NCBI GenBank assembly: GCA_964394665.1
Contig: CAYMYN010000067.1
Span: forward strand, 1-11,471
Source: CAYMYN01 sp964394665
Lineage (GTDB): Bacteria > Planctomycetota > UBA1135 > GCA-002686595
Direction of reading: 5' to 3'
Length of the DNA stretch: 11,471 bases
The notes under the pieces were generated by a model that saw nothing but the letters and a program-made list of their open reading frames with translations, searched no databases and was not told where the DNA came from. This document shows positions 1 through 5,955 of this stretch, one piece after another. Both the position numbers and the translations under genes were made by a program. Within the stretch, counting starts at the first letter, position 1. Each line of letters begins with the position of its first letter.

Positions 1-440
1 ATGGCCGCCACGGCGAGGGCGCCGCCCGGCCCCACGTGGCGCAGCGCGAGCCAGGCGAGCAGCAGGACGCACAGGAACGAGAAGGCCGCCGAGAGCGCGC
101 GCGCCGCGACGAAGTCGTCCGCGCCGAAGAGCCCCAGGTAGGCCTTGAAGAACACGTAGAAGCCCGGGAAGGAGCGCTGCGGTTTCTCCGAGAGCTCCGC
201 CGGCGGCGCCTCGGCCAACGTGTGCCGGTTGCCCAGGGTGAGGTAGCGCACCACGCTCGCGAGATCGGTGTCCGCGGTCTCGGCGAAGGTCGCGTGGGTG
301 TCGTGGGTGGGCGAGATGTCGAGCGTATAGAGGCGCGTCGCGAGGGTGAGGGCCAGCAGCAGGGCCAGCAGCACCCAGGTGAGCGGGCCCGCCGGCCCCA
401 CGGCGGCGCTCGGCGCCGTTCCCCTCGTGCTCTCGAACAT
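1..440 (-). CDS. N-terminal part of a probable GT-C type membrane glycosyltransferase (PMT/ArnT-like), cut by the window edge
   Basis: Reading from the ATG at 440-438, 146 codons stay open to the left edge, so the C-terminal part is missing. The protein starts with a short polar stretch, then a hydrophobic helix at about residues 20-37 ending in ATRLYTLD. A soluble loop with SPTHDTHATF (residues 43-52) follows, and a second hydrophobic segment lies near residues 113-135. A first membrane helix followed by an acidic first periplasmic loop is the layout of GT-C glycosyltransferases, which move sugars from lipid-linked donors on the outer face of the membrane. The loop Asp-47 could be the catalytic acidic residue, but that is inference. 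The gene begins 9 bases after the tsaD stop, in the same frame, so it probably belongs to the same operon. The tsaD stop fixes the ATG as the first possible start. I see no clear Shine-Dalgarno. Another polytopic membrane protein remains possible. Confidence 0.6.
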   Translation of the reverse strand, partial: MFESTRGTAPSAAVGPAGPLTWVLLALLLALTLATRLYTLDISPTHDTHATFAETADTDLASVVRYLTLGNRHTLAEAPPAELSEKPQRSFPGFYVFFKAYLGLFGADDFVAARALSAAFSFLCVLLLAWLALRHVGPGGALAVAA

Positions 441-449
441 GGCGCGATT

Positions 450-1466
450 TCAGCGCGGGCTGGCGTCCAGGTCGAGGGCCGAGATGCGGCCCGCGCGCAG
501 GAGCTCGTGCCCCAGGGCCGCGATCATGACCGCGTTGTCCGTGCAGCGCGCCGGCCGCGGGAACACCGCGCGTCGGCCGCTGCGCTGCGCCGCGGCGGTC
601 ATCTGCTCGCGCAGGCGCGCGTTGCAGGCCACGCCGCCGGCCACCAGGATCGTGTCCTCGCCCAGGAGCTCCGCCGCGCGCAGGGTCTCGTCGACCAGGC
701 TCGAGACGACGGCTTGCTCGAAGCTCGCCGCGACGTCGGCGCGGTTGGGGATGTCCTCGGGCGCCGGCGTCGGGGCCAGGGCGTCGCCGCCGCGCAGGTG
801 GTAGAGCACGGCTGTCTTGAGGCCGCTGAAGCTGAACGCGATCCGGCCGTCCTTGGCCCGGTGGCGGGGGAAGGCGATCGCGGCGGGGTCGCCCTCGCGC
901 GCCAGGTGCGAGACGGCCGGCCCGCCCGGATAGCCCAGGCCCAACAACCAGGCGACCTTGTCGAAAGCCTCCCCGGCGGCATCGTCGAGGGTCGTGGCGA
1001 GCAGCTCGATGGCGAGCGGTGAGTGGGCGCGGTAGAGCGCCGTGTGCCCGCCGGACACGACCAGCGCCAGGCACGGATAGGGTGCTTCGTCGAGGTCCAG
1101 GGTGGCCGAGTGCACGTGGGCTTCGACGTGGTGCACGCCCACCAGCGGCAGGCCGCGCGACCAGGCCAGGGTCTTGGCGGCCGAGAGGCCGACGAGCAAG
1201 GAACCGACCAGCCCGGGTCGTTCGGTGACGGCGATCGCGGCCAGGTCGTCGAGGGCGACGTCGGCCTCGAGCAGGACGCGGTCGATCACCGGCAGGATCT
1301 TGTCCAGGTGGCTGCGGCCCGCGATCTCGGGCACGACGCCGCCGAAGGGCGCGTGCTCGGCCACCTGGCTGTGCACGACCGAGGAGAGTTCCTGCTTCCC
1401 GCTCCGCACCACGGCGGCGGCGGTCTCGTCGCAGGAGGACTCGATGCCCAGGATCAGGTCCGTCAA
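450..1466 (-). CDS. tsaD: tRNA N6-adenosine threonylcarbamoyltransferase TsaD
   Basis: TsaD (YgjD/Gcp/Kae1 family) moves the threonylcarbamoyl group from TC-AMP onto A37 of ANN-decoding tRNAs, working in the cytoplasm with TsaB and TsaE. The 338-residue length is typical. Visible landmarks are the N-terminal GIESSCDETAAAVV (residues 7-20), the metal-binding HxxxH in HHVEAH (His-113 and His-117), the nucleotide loop VSGGHT (137-142), GEAFDKVAWLLGLGYPGGP (165-183), the VAGGVACNARLR segment (275-286) and the C-terminal CTDNAVMIA with Asp-310 as the third metal ligand. All expected catalytic and metal residues are present. The start is TTG at 1466-1464. It overlaps the TGA of the upstream S41 protease gene as TTGA, so the two are probably translationally coupled; no strong ribosome site is visible. 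The start places GIESSCDE at the usual distance from the N-terminus. tsaB and tsaE are not in this window. Confidence 0.96.
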   Translation of the reverse strand: MTDLILGIESSCDETAAAVVRSGKQELSSVVHSQVAEHAPFGGVVPEIAGRSHLDKILPVIDRVLLEADVALDDLAAIAVTERPGLVGSLLVGLSAAKTLAWSRGLPLVGVHHVEAHVHSATLDLDEAPYPCLALVVSGGHTALYRAHSPLAIELLATTLDDAAGEAFDKVAWLLGLGYPGGPAVSHLAREGDPAAIAFPRHRAKDGRIAFSFSGLKTAVLYHLRGGDALAPTPAPEDIPNRADVAASFEQAVVSSLVDETLRAAELLGEDTILVAGGVACNARLREQMTAAAQRSGRRAVFPRPARCTDNAVMIAALGHELLRAGRISALDLDASPR

Positions 1467-2845
1467 CGCTCGGGTGTGTCGGACCAGGGATCGGGGCGGC
1501 GGCCGCGCAGGAGCTCGATCGCCGCCGCGAGCTGCGGATCGTTGGGGCGCGGCTCGAGCAACTCGACGCCCTGGGCGCTCTCCCAGGTGCGCAGCTCCTC
1601 GAGGGCGTCGAGCGGCGGGGCGTAGCGGCGCAGGTAGGCGTGGATGCGCGCGCGCTGCACGTCGCCGAGCGGGACGTCGACGTCCGGCAAGATGCCGTGC
1701 TCGCGGCCCTGTCCGGGGTCGCGCTCGAGGTTGCGGCCCGCGGGCGTGTAGTAGTAGCTGCTCGTCACCTTGGCGATGGTCTCGCGTTCGGGGAAGCGCC
1801 GCACGGTCTGAACCACGCCCTTGCCGTGGCTGGCCGAGCCGACGAGCACCGCCAGGCGGTGGTCCTGGAGCGCGGCCGCGACGACCTCGCCGGCGCTGGC
1901 GGTGGCGCCGTCGATGAGCACGACCAGGGGCAGGCCGGCGTGGCGCGCCTCGGCCGCGATCGCGCGGTGCACCACCGGTTGGCCGCGACCCTCGGTCGAG
2001 ACGATCACGCCCTCGGGTATGAAGCGGCGCGCGACGCGCACCGCGCTCGAGAGCACGCCGCCGGGATTGGCGCGCAGGTCGAGCACGAGCGCGCGCATGC
2101 CCGCGGCGGACAGCTCGCGCAGCGCGGCGTCGAACTCCTCGCAGGTCTCGCGGCTGAAGCTCGTGATCGCGACGTAGGCGATGCCGAGGTCCGGATCGAC
2201 GATCTCCGCGTGCCGCACGGTCGGGTCGAGCAGCACCTCGCGCGGCGTCTCGATGCGCCGTCGGCGGCCGTCGAGGCCCTCGACCAACAACCCGAGCTTG
2301 CTGCCCGGCGCGCCGCGCAGCGCGTCGCGCACGTCGTCGGGGCTCATGCCGTCCACCCCGCGGCCCTCGACCTCCACCAGCCGGTCGCCGACCTTCAGGC
2401 CGGTGCGGGCGGCGGGGGAGCCGCTCACGGGGAACAACACCTGGAAGCCGTCGCGCTCCTCCTTGGGCAGGAACACGACCCCGATGCCGGTGTACTGGCC
2501 GCTGGTCTCGCGGTCGAGCTGGGCCGTGGAGCTGGGGTCGTCGTAGTAGCGCGAGTACGGGTCGAGGCTCCTCACCAGGCCCTCGACGGCGCGCTCGACC
2601 AGGCGCTCCACGTCGACCTCGCCCACGTAGCTCGAGCGCACGAATTCGCGGACCTCGCGGTAGTGGGCGACGTCCGGCTCCTCGTGTTCGGGGAGCACCT
2701 CGACCACCAGGGTGGTCAGGAGGCCCCCGAAGAGGGAGCCGAGGAGGAACACGGCCCCCACGCCGCCCCGGGCCCTCCGGCGCGGGGGGGGCGGTCCGGG
2801 GGTCTGGGTGGGCCGACCGGGGCCGACGTCGCGCGCCTCGTCCAC
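1463..2845 (-). CDS. S41-family C-terminal processing peptidase (CtpA/Prc-like), membrane-anchored, with PDZ domain
   Basis: This 460-residue serine protease probably trims or degrades envelope proteins from their C-termini on the outer side of the inner membrane. In order it has an Arg/Pro-rich cytoplasmic N-terminus, one membrane helix (about 31-50), a helical S41 N-terminal region with VRSLDPYSRYYD (91-102), a PDZ domain (about 105-195, with TGIGVVF and the carboxylate loop around SPAARTGLKVGDRLVEVEG), and the S41 core. The catalytic pair is Ser-317 in GATASAGE and Lys-342 in SHGKG, 25 residues apart as in characterised Ctp proteases. The Gln of GKGVVQT is also present. LVLDLRANPGG (253-263) is the usual pre-catalytic strand. 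The start is GTG at 2845; a GTG at residue 29 is an alternative that would remove the Pro/Arg-rich leader. Eight consecutive Cs in the coding strand (2784-2791) encode the Pro run near residue 20. The 3' end overlaps tsaD by 4 bases. Confidence 0.94.
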   Translation of the reverse strand: MDEARDVGPGRPTQTPGPPPPRRRARGGVGAVFLLGSLFGGLLTTLVVEVLPEHEEPDVAHYREVREFVRSSYVGEVDVERLVERAVEGLVRSLDPYSRYYDDPSSTAQLDRETSGQYTGIGVVFLPKEERDGFQVLFPVSGSPAARTGLKVGDRLVEVEGRGVDGMSPDDVRDALRGAPGSKLGLLVEGLDGRRRRIETPREVLLDPTVRHAEIVDPDLGIAYVAITSFSRETCEEFDAALRELSAAGMRALVLDLRANPGGVLSSAVRVARRFIPEGVIVSTEGRGQPVVHRAIAAEARHAGLPLVVLIDGATASAGEVVAAALQDHRLAVLVGSASHGKGVVQTVRRFPERETIAKVTSSYYYTPAGRNLERDPGQGREHGILPDVDVPLGDVQRARIHAYLRRYAPPLDALEELRTWESAQGVELLEPRPNDPQLAAAIELLRGRRPDPWSDTPER

Positions 2846-2900
2846 GCCTCTGGTGTAGCCCAGGCCCGTCCGGGGCGCCAGGGCGAGCGGCCTGGCGGCG

Positions 2901-3033
2901 TCAGCGGAGCACGGTCCAGAGGTTCCCGTCGGCGCCGAGCGCGCCGGCGCGGGCCATCGGCGAGGGCATGTCGCCCGGCACCGTGAACGCGGCGTCGAAG
3001 GCCGGCCCGCCGTTGCGGCCCTCGTAGCGCGGG
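2901..3033. repeat. 133-bp direct repeat, copy 1 (partner at 7859-7991)
   Basis: Aligned with an offset of 4958 bases, the two copies differ only at 2966/7924 (G against C, changes Ala to Pro) and 2994/7952 (G against A, silent). Identity begins exactly at the stop codon on one side and stops at 3033/7991 on the other. Both copies have the same orientation, so recombination between them would delete or excise the 5 kb carrying both propeller genes. Confidence 0.92.
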
Positions 3034-3060
3034 CCGCGACCGGTCGAGTTGCCGACGATC
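2901..3060 (-). pseudogene. 3' remnant of a type IV pilin-like gene (about 50 C-terminal codons, no 5' end)
   Basis: On the minus strand about 50 codons end with RAGALGADGNLWTVLR and a TGA at 2903-2901. The last 44 residues match the C-terminus of the intact pilin-like protein at 7859-8623 with one substitution (Pro for Ala in GDMPSPMAR). DNA identity is 131 of 133 bases from 2901 to 3033. Upstream of that, GNSTGRG against SYSNRGN still looks loosely related, so the homology fades rather than stopping dead near 3055. No start codon, prepilin signal or hydrophobic stalk is present: the upstream reading frame degenerates into low-complexity sequence. The remnant sits 55 bases upstream of the S41 protease start, same strand. 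I read it as the tail of a deleted paralogue or a duplicated fragment and assign it no function. Confidence 0.72.
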
Positions 3061-3061
3061 C

Positions 3062-3175
3062 CGGGCCGTACTCGCCGCCGACCCGCCCCCCGGCAAGCGC
3101 CCCTGGGAATGGCTCGCGGTGCTGACCTGCCTGCGGCGGCTGCTGGATCTGCGCCCCGTACCTCCCGCCGGGTGA
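3062..3175 (+). pseudogene. 3' remnant of an unrecognised plus-strand gene
   Basis: In frame 2, about 37 codons run up to a TGA at 3173-3175 and read as convincing protein: DPPPGKRPWEWLAVLTCLRR followed by LLDLRPVPPAG. Of the 31 codons from Asp, roughly 27 end in G or C, as in real genes here. The two Trp residues, the amphipathic Leu/Arg helix and the hydrophobic clusters are unlike random GC-rich translation. No start codon or Shine-Dalgarno precedes it. Upstream it runs straight into the reversed pilin remnant, so the 5' part is missing. I do not recognise the family. It could also be a chance reading frame; the main support is codon bias and amino acid texture. Confidence 0.4.
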
Positions 3176-3412
3176 GGTGCGGGCCAGGATTCGTGTTCGA
3201 TTCCGGGAATCCCGCCCAGATCTTGCCCCCGCAATCTGGGCCCGGCGCTAGGCTGGCAAGGGTCGAGTCTGGATTCCCGGGGCGGTGGCCCGCTCCGAAT
3301 CCCCAGGGGTTCGGGAGGGGGCACTCGCTCGAGGCGCTCGCCGAGGAACGACCGCCCCGCCGTCCGGGGGACCCTGGCCGCGACTCCCGTTCGGGAGGAG
3401 TACCCTGAAATA
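3176..3412. other. Gene-free, hairpin-rich stretch and leader of the Asp-box propeller gene
   Basis: No convincing reading frame lies here. Four foldable elements are visible. GATTC-CGG-GAATC is at 3199-3211. GCCCAGA/TCTGGGC (3214-3220 with 3235-3241) carries an inner TTGC/GCAA stem and a CCCC loop. GGATTC/GAATCC (3271-3276 with 3297-3302) is extended by GGGGCGG/CCGCTCC around a TGGC loop. The fourth, CCGAA/TTCGG (3295-3299 with 3310-3314), is mutually exclusive with the third. CCGGGAATCC at 3203-3212 and GGATTCCCGG at 3271-3280 form a 10-bp inverted repeat. It could be a structured 5' leader, the terminator of the lost plus-strand gene, or a small palindromic repeat element. I cannot place a promoter with confidence. 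Confidence 0.45.
3384..3401 (+). promoter_or_regulatory. Shine-Dalgarno GGGAGGAG inside a small hairpin
   Basis: GGGAGGAG at 3393-3400 lies 12 bases before the ATG at 3413 and is the best ribosome site in the region, which argues that 3413 is the real start. The same bases can pair with upstream sequence: CTCCC (3384-3388) with GGGAG (3393-3397) around a GTTC loop, or ACTCC (3383-3387) with GGAGT (3397-3401). Either fold would hide the ribosome site. Regulation by this fold is inference. Confidence 0.5.
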
Positions 3413-5892
3413 ATGGTGACAGAGAGAGAGAGAACTCCCCGAGCCGCAGCCCGAGCCCCGCTAGGCTCGCCGCGGCGCTCCTGACCGGCCTGGGTCTCTT
3501 GGGCTTCGCAACCCACGCCCACTCCGGCCCCCAGGGCGGCCCCTCCAGCGGGCCGGGCTTCTGCCCCATCGCGCCCCCCAACCAGCCCGACCCGGGCACC
3601 TTCGCACACCGCTGGGGGGGATTGGTGCGCAGAATCGTGACCCTCGACGGCGAGCGCGTCTGGACCGGCGAGGATGGCGGCCGCATCCGCCGCGGCACGG
3701 CCCAGTTCGACGCCGGGCTGGGCCAGTGGACGACCGACTGGTCCTTCGCCCAGGTCCCCCTTCCCGTGCGCGGCATCGTGCGCGGCCTGCACATGCACTC
3801 CGACGGCCTGCGCGGCTGGGCGGTCAGCTCCGACGGCTGGGTGATCAAGACCATCGACGGCGGACAGGTCTGGAAGCTCGCCGAACGCATCCCCGGCGCC
3901 TTCGGCCTGACCGAATGGGAGCACCTGTACGACATCTTCATGGCCGAGAACGGCCTCGACGGCTGGCTCGTCGGCCACCACGGGATCTGGTACACGGACA
4001 GCGGCGGGATCTGCTGGCAGCCGGCTGCCCTTTACGACCATCATGCCGGTCCGATGACTGCCCAGTACATCCATGACCACACGATGGAACTCTACGCCAT
4101 CGACGTCCTCATGAACGGGCCGCACCTTGATTGCTCGAACTCCCCTGGGCCGTCCCCCTTCCTGGGCCTGGTCGTCGGGCAACCTGGGTTCGTGTTCCGG
4201 AGCCTCGACATGGGTCGGAACTGGCACATGGTGATGGGCATCTCCGACTTCTGCAGTGTCCTGAGCATCCAGCCATGCCCTGCTGCTGCCTGCGGGCATG
4301 CATCGGCCCCCCCCTGGATCGAACTCTGGGACGTCCAGATCAGCCGCAACGGCATGAACACCATCGCTCTGATCGTCGGGGGTGTTGGCACGAACTGCGG
4401 CTTGGTCTACCGCTCGGATGACCTCGGGTGCTCCTGGGAGCGCGAGTTCCACGAGTGCGACGGGTCCGCGGGCGACCCCAACCTGAACTGCACGCAAGCG
4501 CCCGAGTACAACGAAAACTCGCCGCCCTTCCGCCACATGGAGTTCAAGACACTCTATGGGGTCGCCATCGACGCGCTCGACAACACCGCCATCGCCGCGG
4601 GCTACAACGGCCAGCACTTGCGGCGGGACTTCCTTGCGGGGGGCACCCCCATCTGGCGCGACCGGTCCAGCTTTGCAATGCCCAACCAGTGGCTTGCCAA
4701 TCCTTCCCTGGACGTGACGGTCTACCCCCTCCTCGCGGCCGCCACGGGCCGCATCGGCAGCCAGCGCCTGGATTGGCTGAGCGGCATGGGAGGCCACATC
4801 CGCGGCTCCGACGTCGGCGGCGAGATCTGGGACCACCGCGCCCCGGGGGATGCCATTCGGTTGCGGGATGCGTGGTTCAAACCCGGGCTCCAGCCCACCC
4901 TTGAAGATCGTGGCTGGCGCGCCGGCCAGCACTTCAATCTCGAGTTCTCCATCAACGGTGGCGCCACATGGAACCGGTTCGGCGCTCCAGGCCGGATCTT
5001 CCCTGGCACGGAGCAGCTCACCTCTATCGCCTTCGCCGGCAACGGTTTGAATGGCGTGACCGTCGGCACCTCCGTGCCCGGCCCGACTTCGTCGGCTCCC
5101 CGGGAAGGGCCCAGAATCCTAAGGACTCCCGACTTCGGCGCCAATGGCAACTGGACCGAACCGCAACAGGTCAGCTACGTCGATCCCCCAGGGATCGAGC
5201 CCTATCGGACCGCTGGCCTGCGCCGCGCAGCCTGGGCGAAGGATACCGGCAACCAGCACTTCTGGGCCGTCGGGGATCTCGGGCTCGTCCTGCGCTCCAC
5301 CGACGGTGGGTTCTCCTGGACTCAGGTCCCCCTACCCACCGACATCTCCCTGCAGGGCGTGGCCGCATCCGCTCCCAACGCCGTCGCCGTGGTGGGCTTC
5401 GATGCCAGCCAGGGTGTCGCCCTGTACTGGAACGGAAGCTCCTGGAACTCGATCACGGTCGACCCACAGATCGAGAATCTGGTCGACGTGGCGATCCATG
5501 GATCGCAGATGTTCGCGGTCGGCCACCGGCGTCTGCCCAACCAGGAACTCCGGGGCGAGGTGTTGCACTTCGCGCCGGGGCAGAACGAGTTCCTGCCCTT
5601 CGTCCCTCCGGTGCCGGTGGACCTCGTGCCCTGCCCGCAGTCCAACGTCGCCCTGTCGAACCAAGCCGTCACGCGCGTTGCGGTCACCTCCAACTACGAC
5701 GTCTGGGTCGGCGGGGTGTGCGGCATGGTGTGGCAATACGTGCACGCGACCTCGAGCTGGGTCGAGCACAAGAGCCAGACCTCGTCGGACGTGCGCGGGA
5801 TGATGTTCCTCTCCCCCGACGCCGGATACGTCACGGCGGACGGGGGCGATGGAGTGAACCAGGTCTTGGTGAGGTACCGCAAGCCGGAGTGA
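3413..5892 (+). CDS. Exported Asp-box (BNR/Ycf48-like) beta-propeller protein; start out of frame with the body at an (AG)6 tract
   Basis: The body encodes about 800 residues rich in Asp-box repeats, the S/T-x-D-x-G-x-x-W hairpin of sialidase/Ycf48/VPS10 propellers. They occur at KTIDGGQVW (near 3850), YTDSGGICW (3990), RSLDMGRNW (4200), RSDDLGCSW (4411), SINGGATW (4948), RTPDFGANGNW (5122) and RSTDGGFSW (5292), each followed by a WAVG/VVG-type strand. This indicates one or two propellers, probably extracellular binding or scaffold. No sialidase catalytic set is evident.

The in-frame N-terminus (ARLAAALLTGLGLLGFATHA, 3463-3522) is a signal peptide but has no ATG or GTG in frame. The ATG at 3413, behind GGGAGGAG, is in another frame and stops at TAG 3462-3464. 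Deleting one AG of the tract at 3421-3432 joins them into one 825-residue protein starting MVTERENSPSRSP. As written, the gene is OFF. A TTG at 3499 would give 797 residues but splits the signal peptide. The exact ligand is unknown. Confidence 0.8.
3421..3433 (+). repeat. (AG)6 dinucleotide tract within the first codons of the Asp-box propeller gene
   Basis: Six AG units plus an A lie 8 bases after the ATG start at 3413. The distance from that ATG to the signal-peptide frame is 2 modulo 3, so losing one unit (or gaining two) restores the long frame. Six units is short for a hypermutable tract, so a fixed mutation or a read error is also possible. Confidence 0.85.
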
Positions 5893-5905
5893 AGCGACGG
5901 CGGTC

Positions 5906-5934
5906 GGGGAGGGGACCCGAACGGTCCCTTCCCC
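5906..5934 (+). terminator. Strong 12-bp hairpin between the two propeller genes
   Basis: GGGGAGGGGACC (5906-5917) pairs fully with GGTCCCTTCCCC (5923-5934), with one G-U wobble, around a CGAAC loop. It begins 13 bases after the stop of the Asp-box gene. No T-run follows, so it may be a factor-independent terminator of the U-tract-less kind, or an intercistronic hairpin that protects the upstream mRNA and sets the ratio of the two products. Confidence 0.55.
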
Positions 5935-5943
5935 ACGCTGCCC

Positions 5944-5949
5944 GAGGAA
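5944..5949 (+). promoter_or_regulatory. Ribosome binding site of the FG-GAP protein gene
   Basis: GAGGAA lies 6 bases before the ATG at 5956, good spacing, and fixes that start. It lies 10 bases after the preceding hairpin, so it stays free when the hairpin forms. Confidence 0.7.
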
Positions 5950-5955
5950 CGTCCC

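Noticed and set aside
36..1022. Long plus-strand open frame antisense to tsaD and the glycosyltransferase
   Set aside because: It is the shadow of GC-rich minus-strand genes; its composition is Arg/Gly/Glu-rich with no domain, and tsaD on the other strand is certain.
1640..2986. Plus-strand open frame antisense to the S41 protease
   Set aside because: Low-complexity Ala/Arg/His product, a mirror of a well-recognised protease gene.
3421..3464. Short peptide MVTERERELPEPQPEPR as a genuine leader peptide gene
   Set aside because: It is the out-of-frame reading of the propeller gene start; the one-unit AG change gives a far better explanation, though a regulatory leader peptide cannot be strictly excluded.
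3499..3501. TTG as the start of the Asp-box protein
   Set aside because: It lies inside the hydrophobic core of the signal peptide and lacks a ribosome site, whereas GGGAGGAG and ATG lie upstream at 3393-3415.
2901..3995. 364-codon minus-strand frame ending in the pilin tail
   Set aside because: Only the last 50 or so codons resemble protein of a known family; the rest is antisense to the Asp-box gene or low-complexity spacer, with no prepilin signal.
2716..4932. 738-codon minus-strand open frame across the pilin remnant and the Asp-box gene
   Set aside because: It is antisense to clear Asp-box repeats and has no recognisable domain; the length follows from GC bias.
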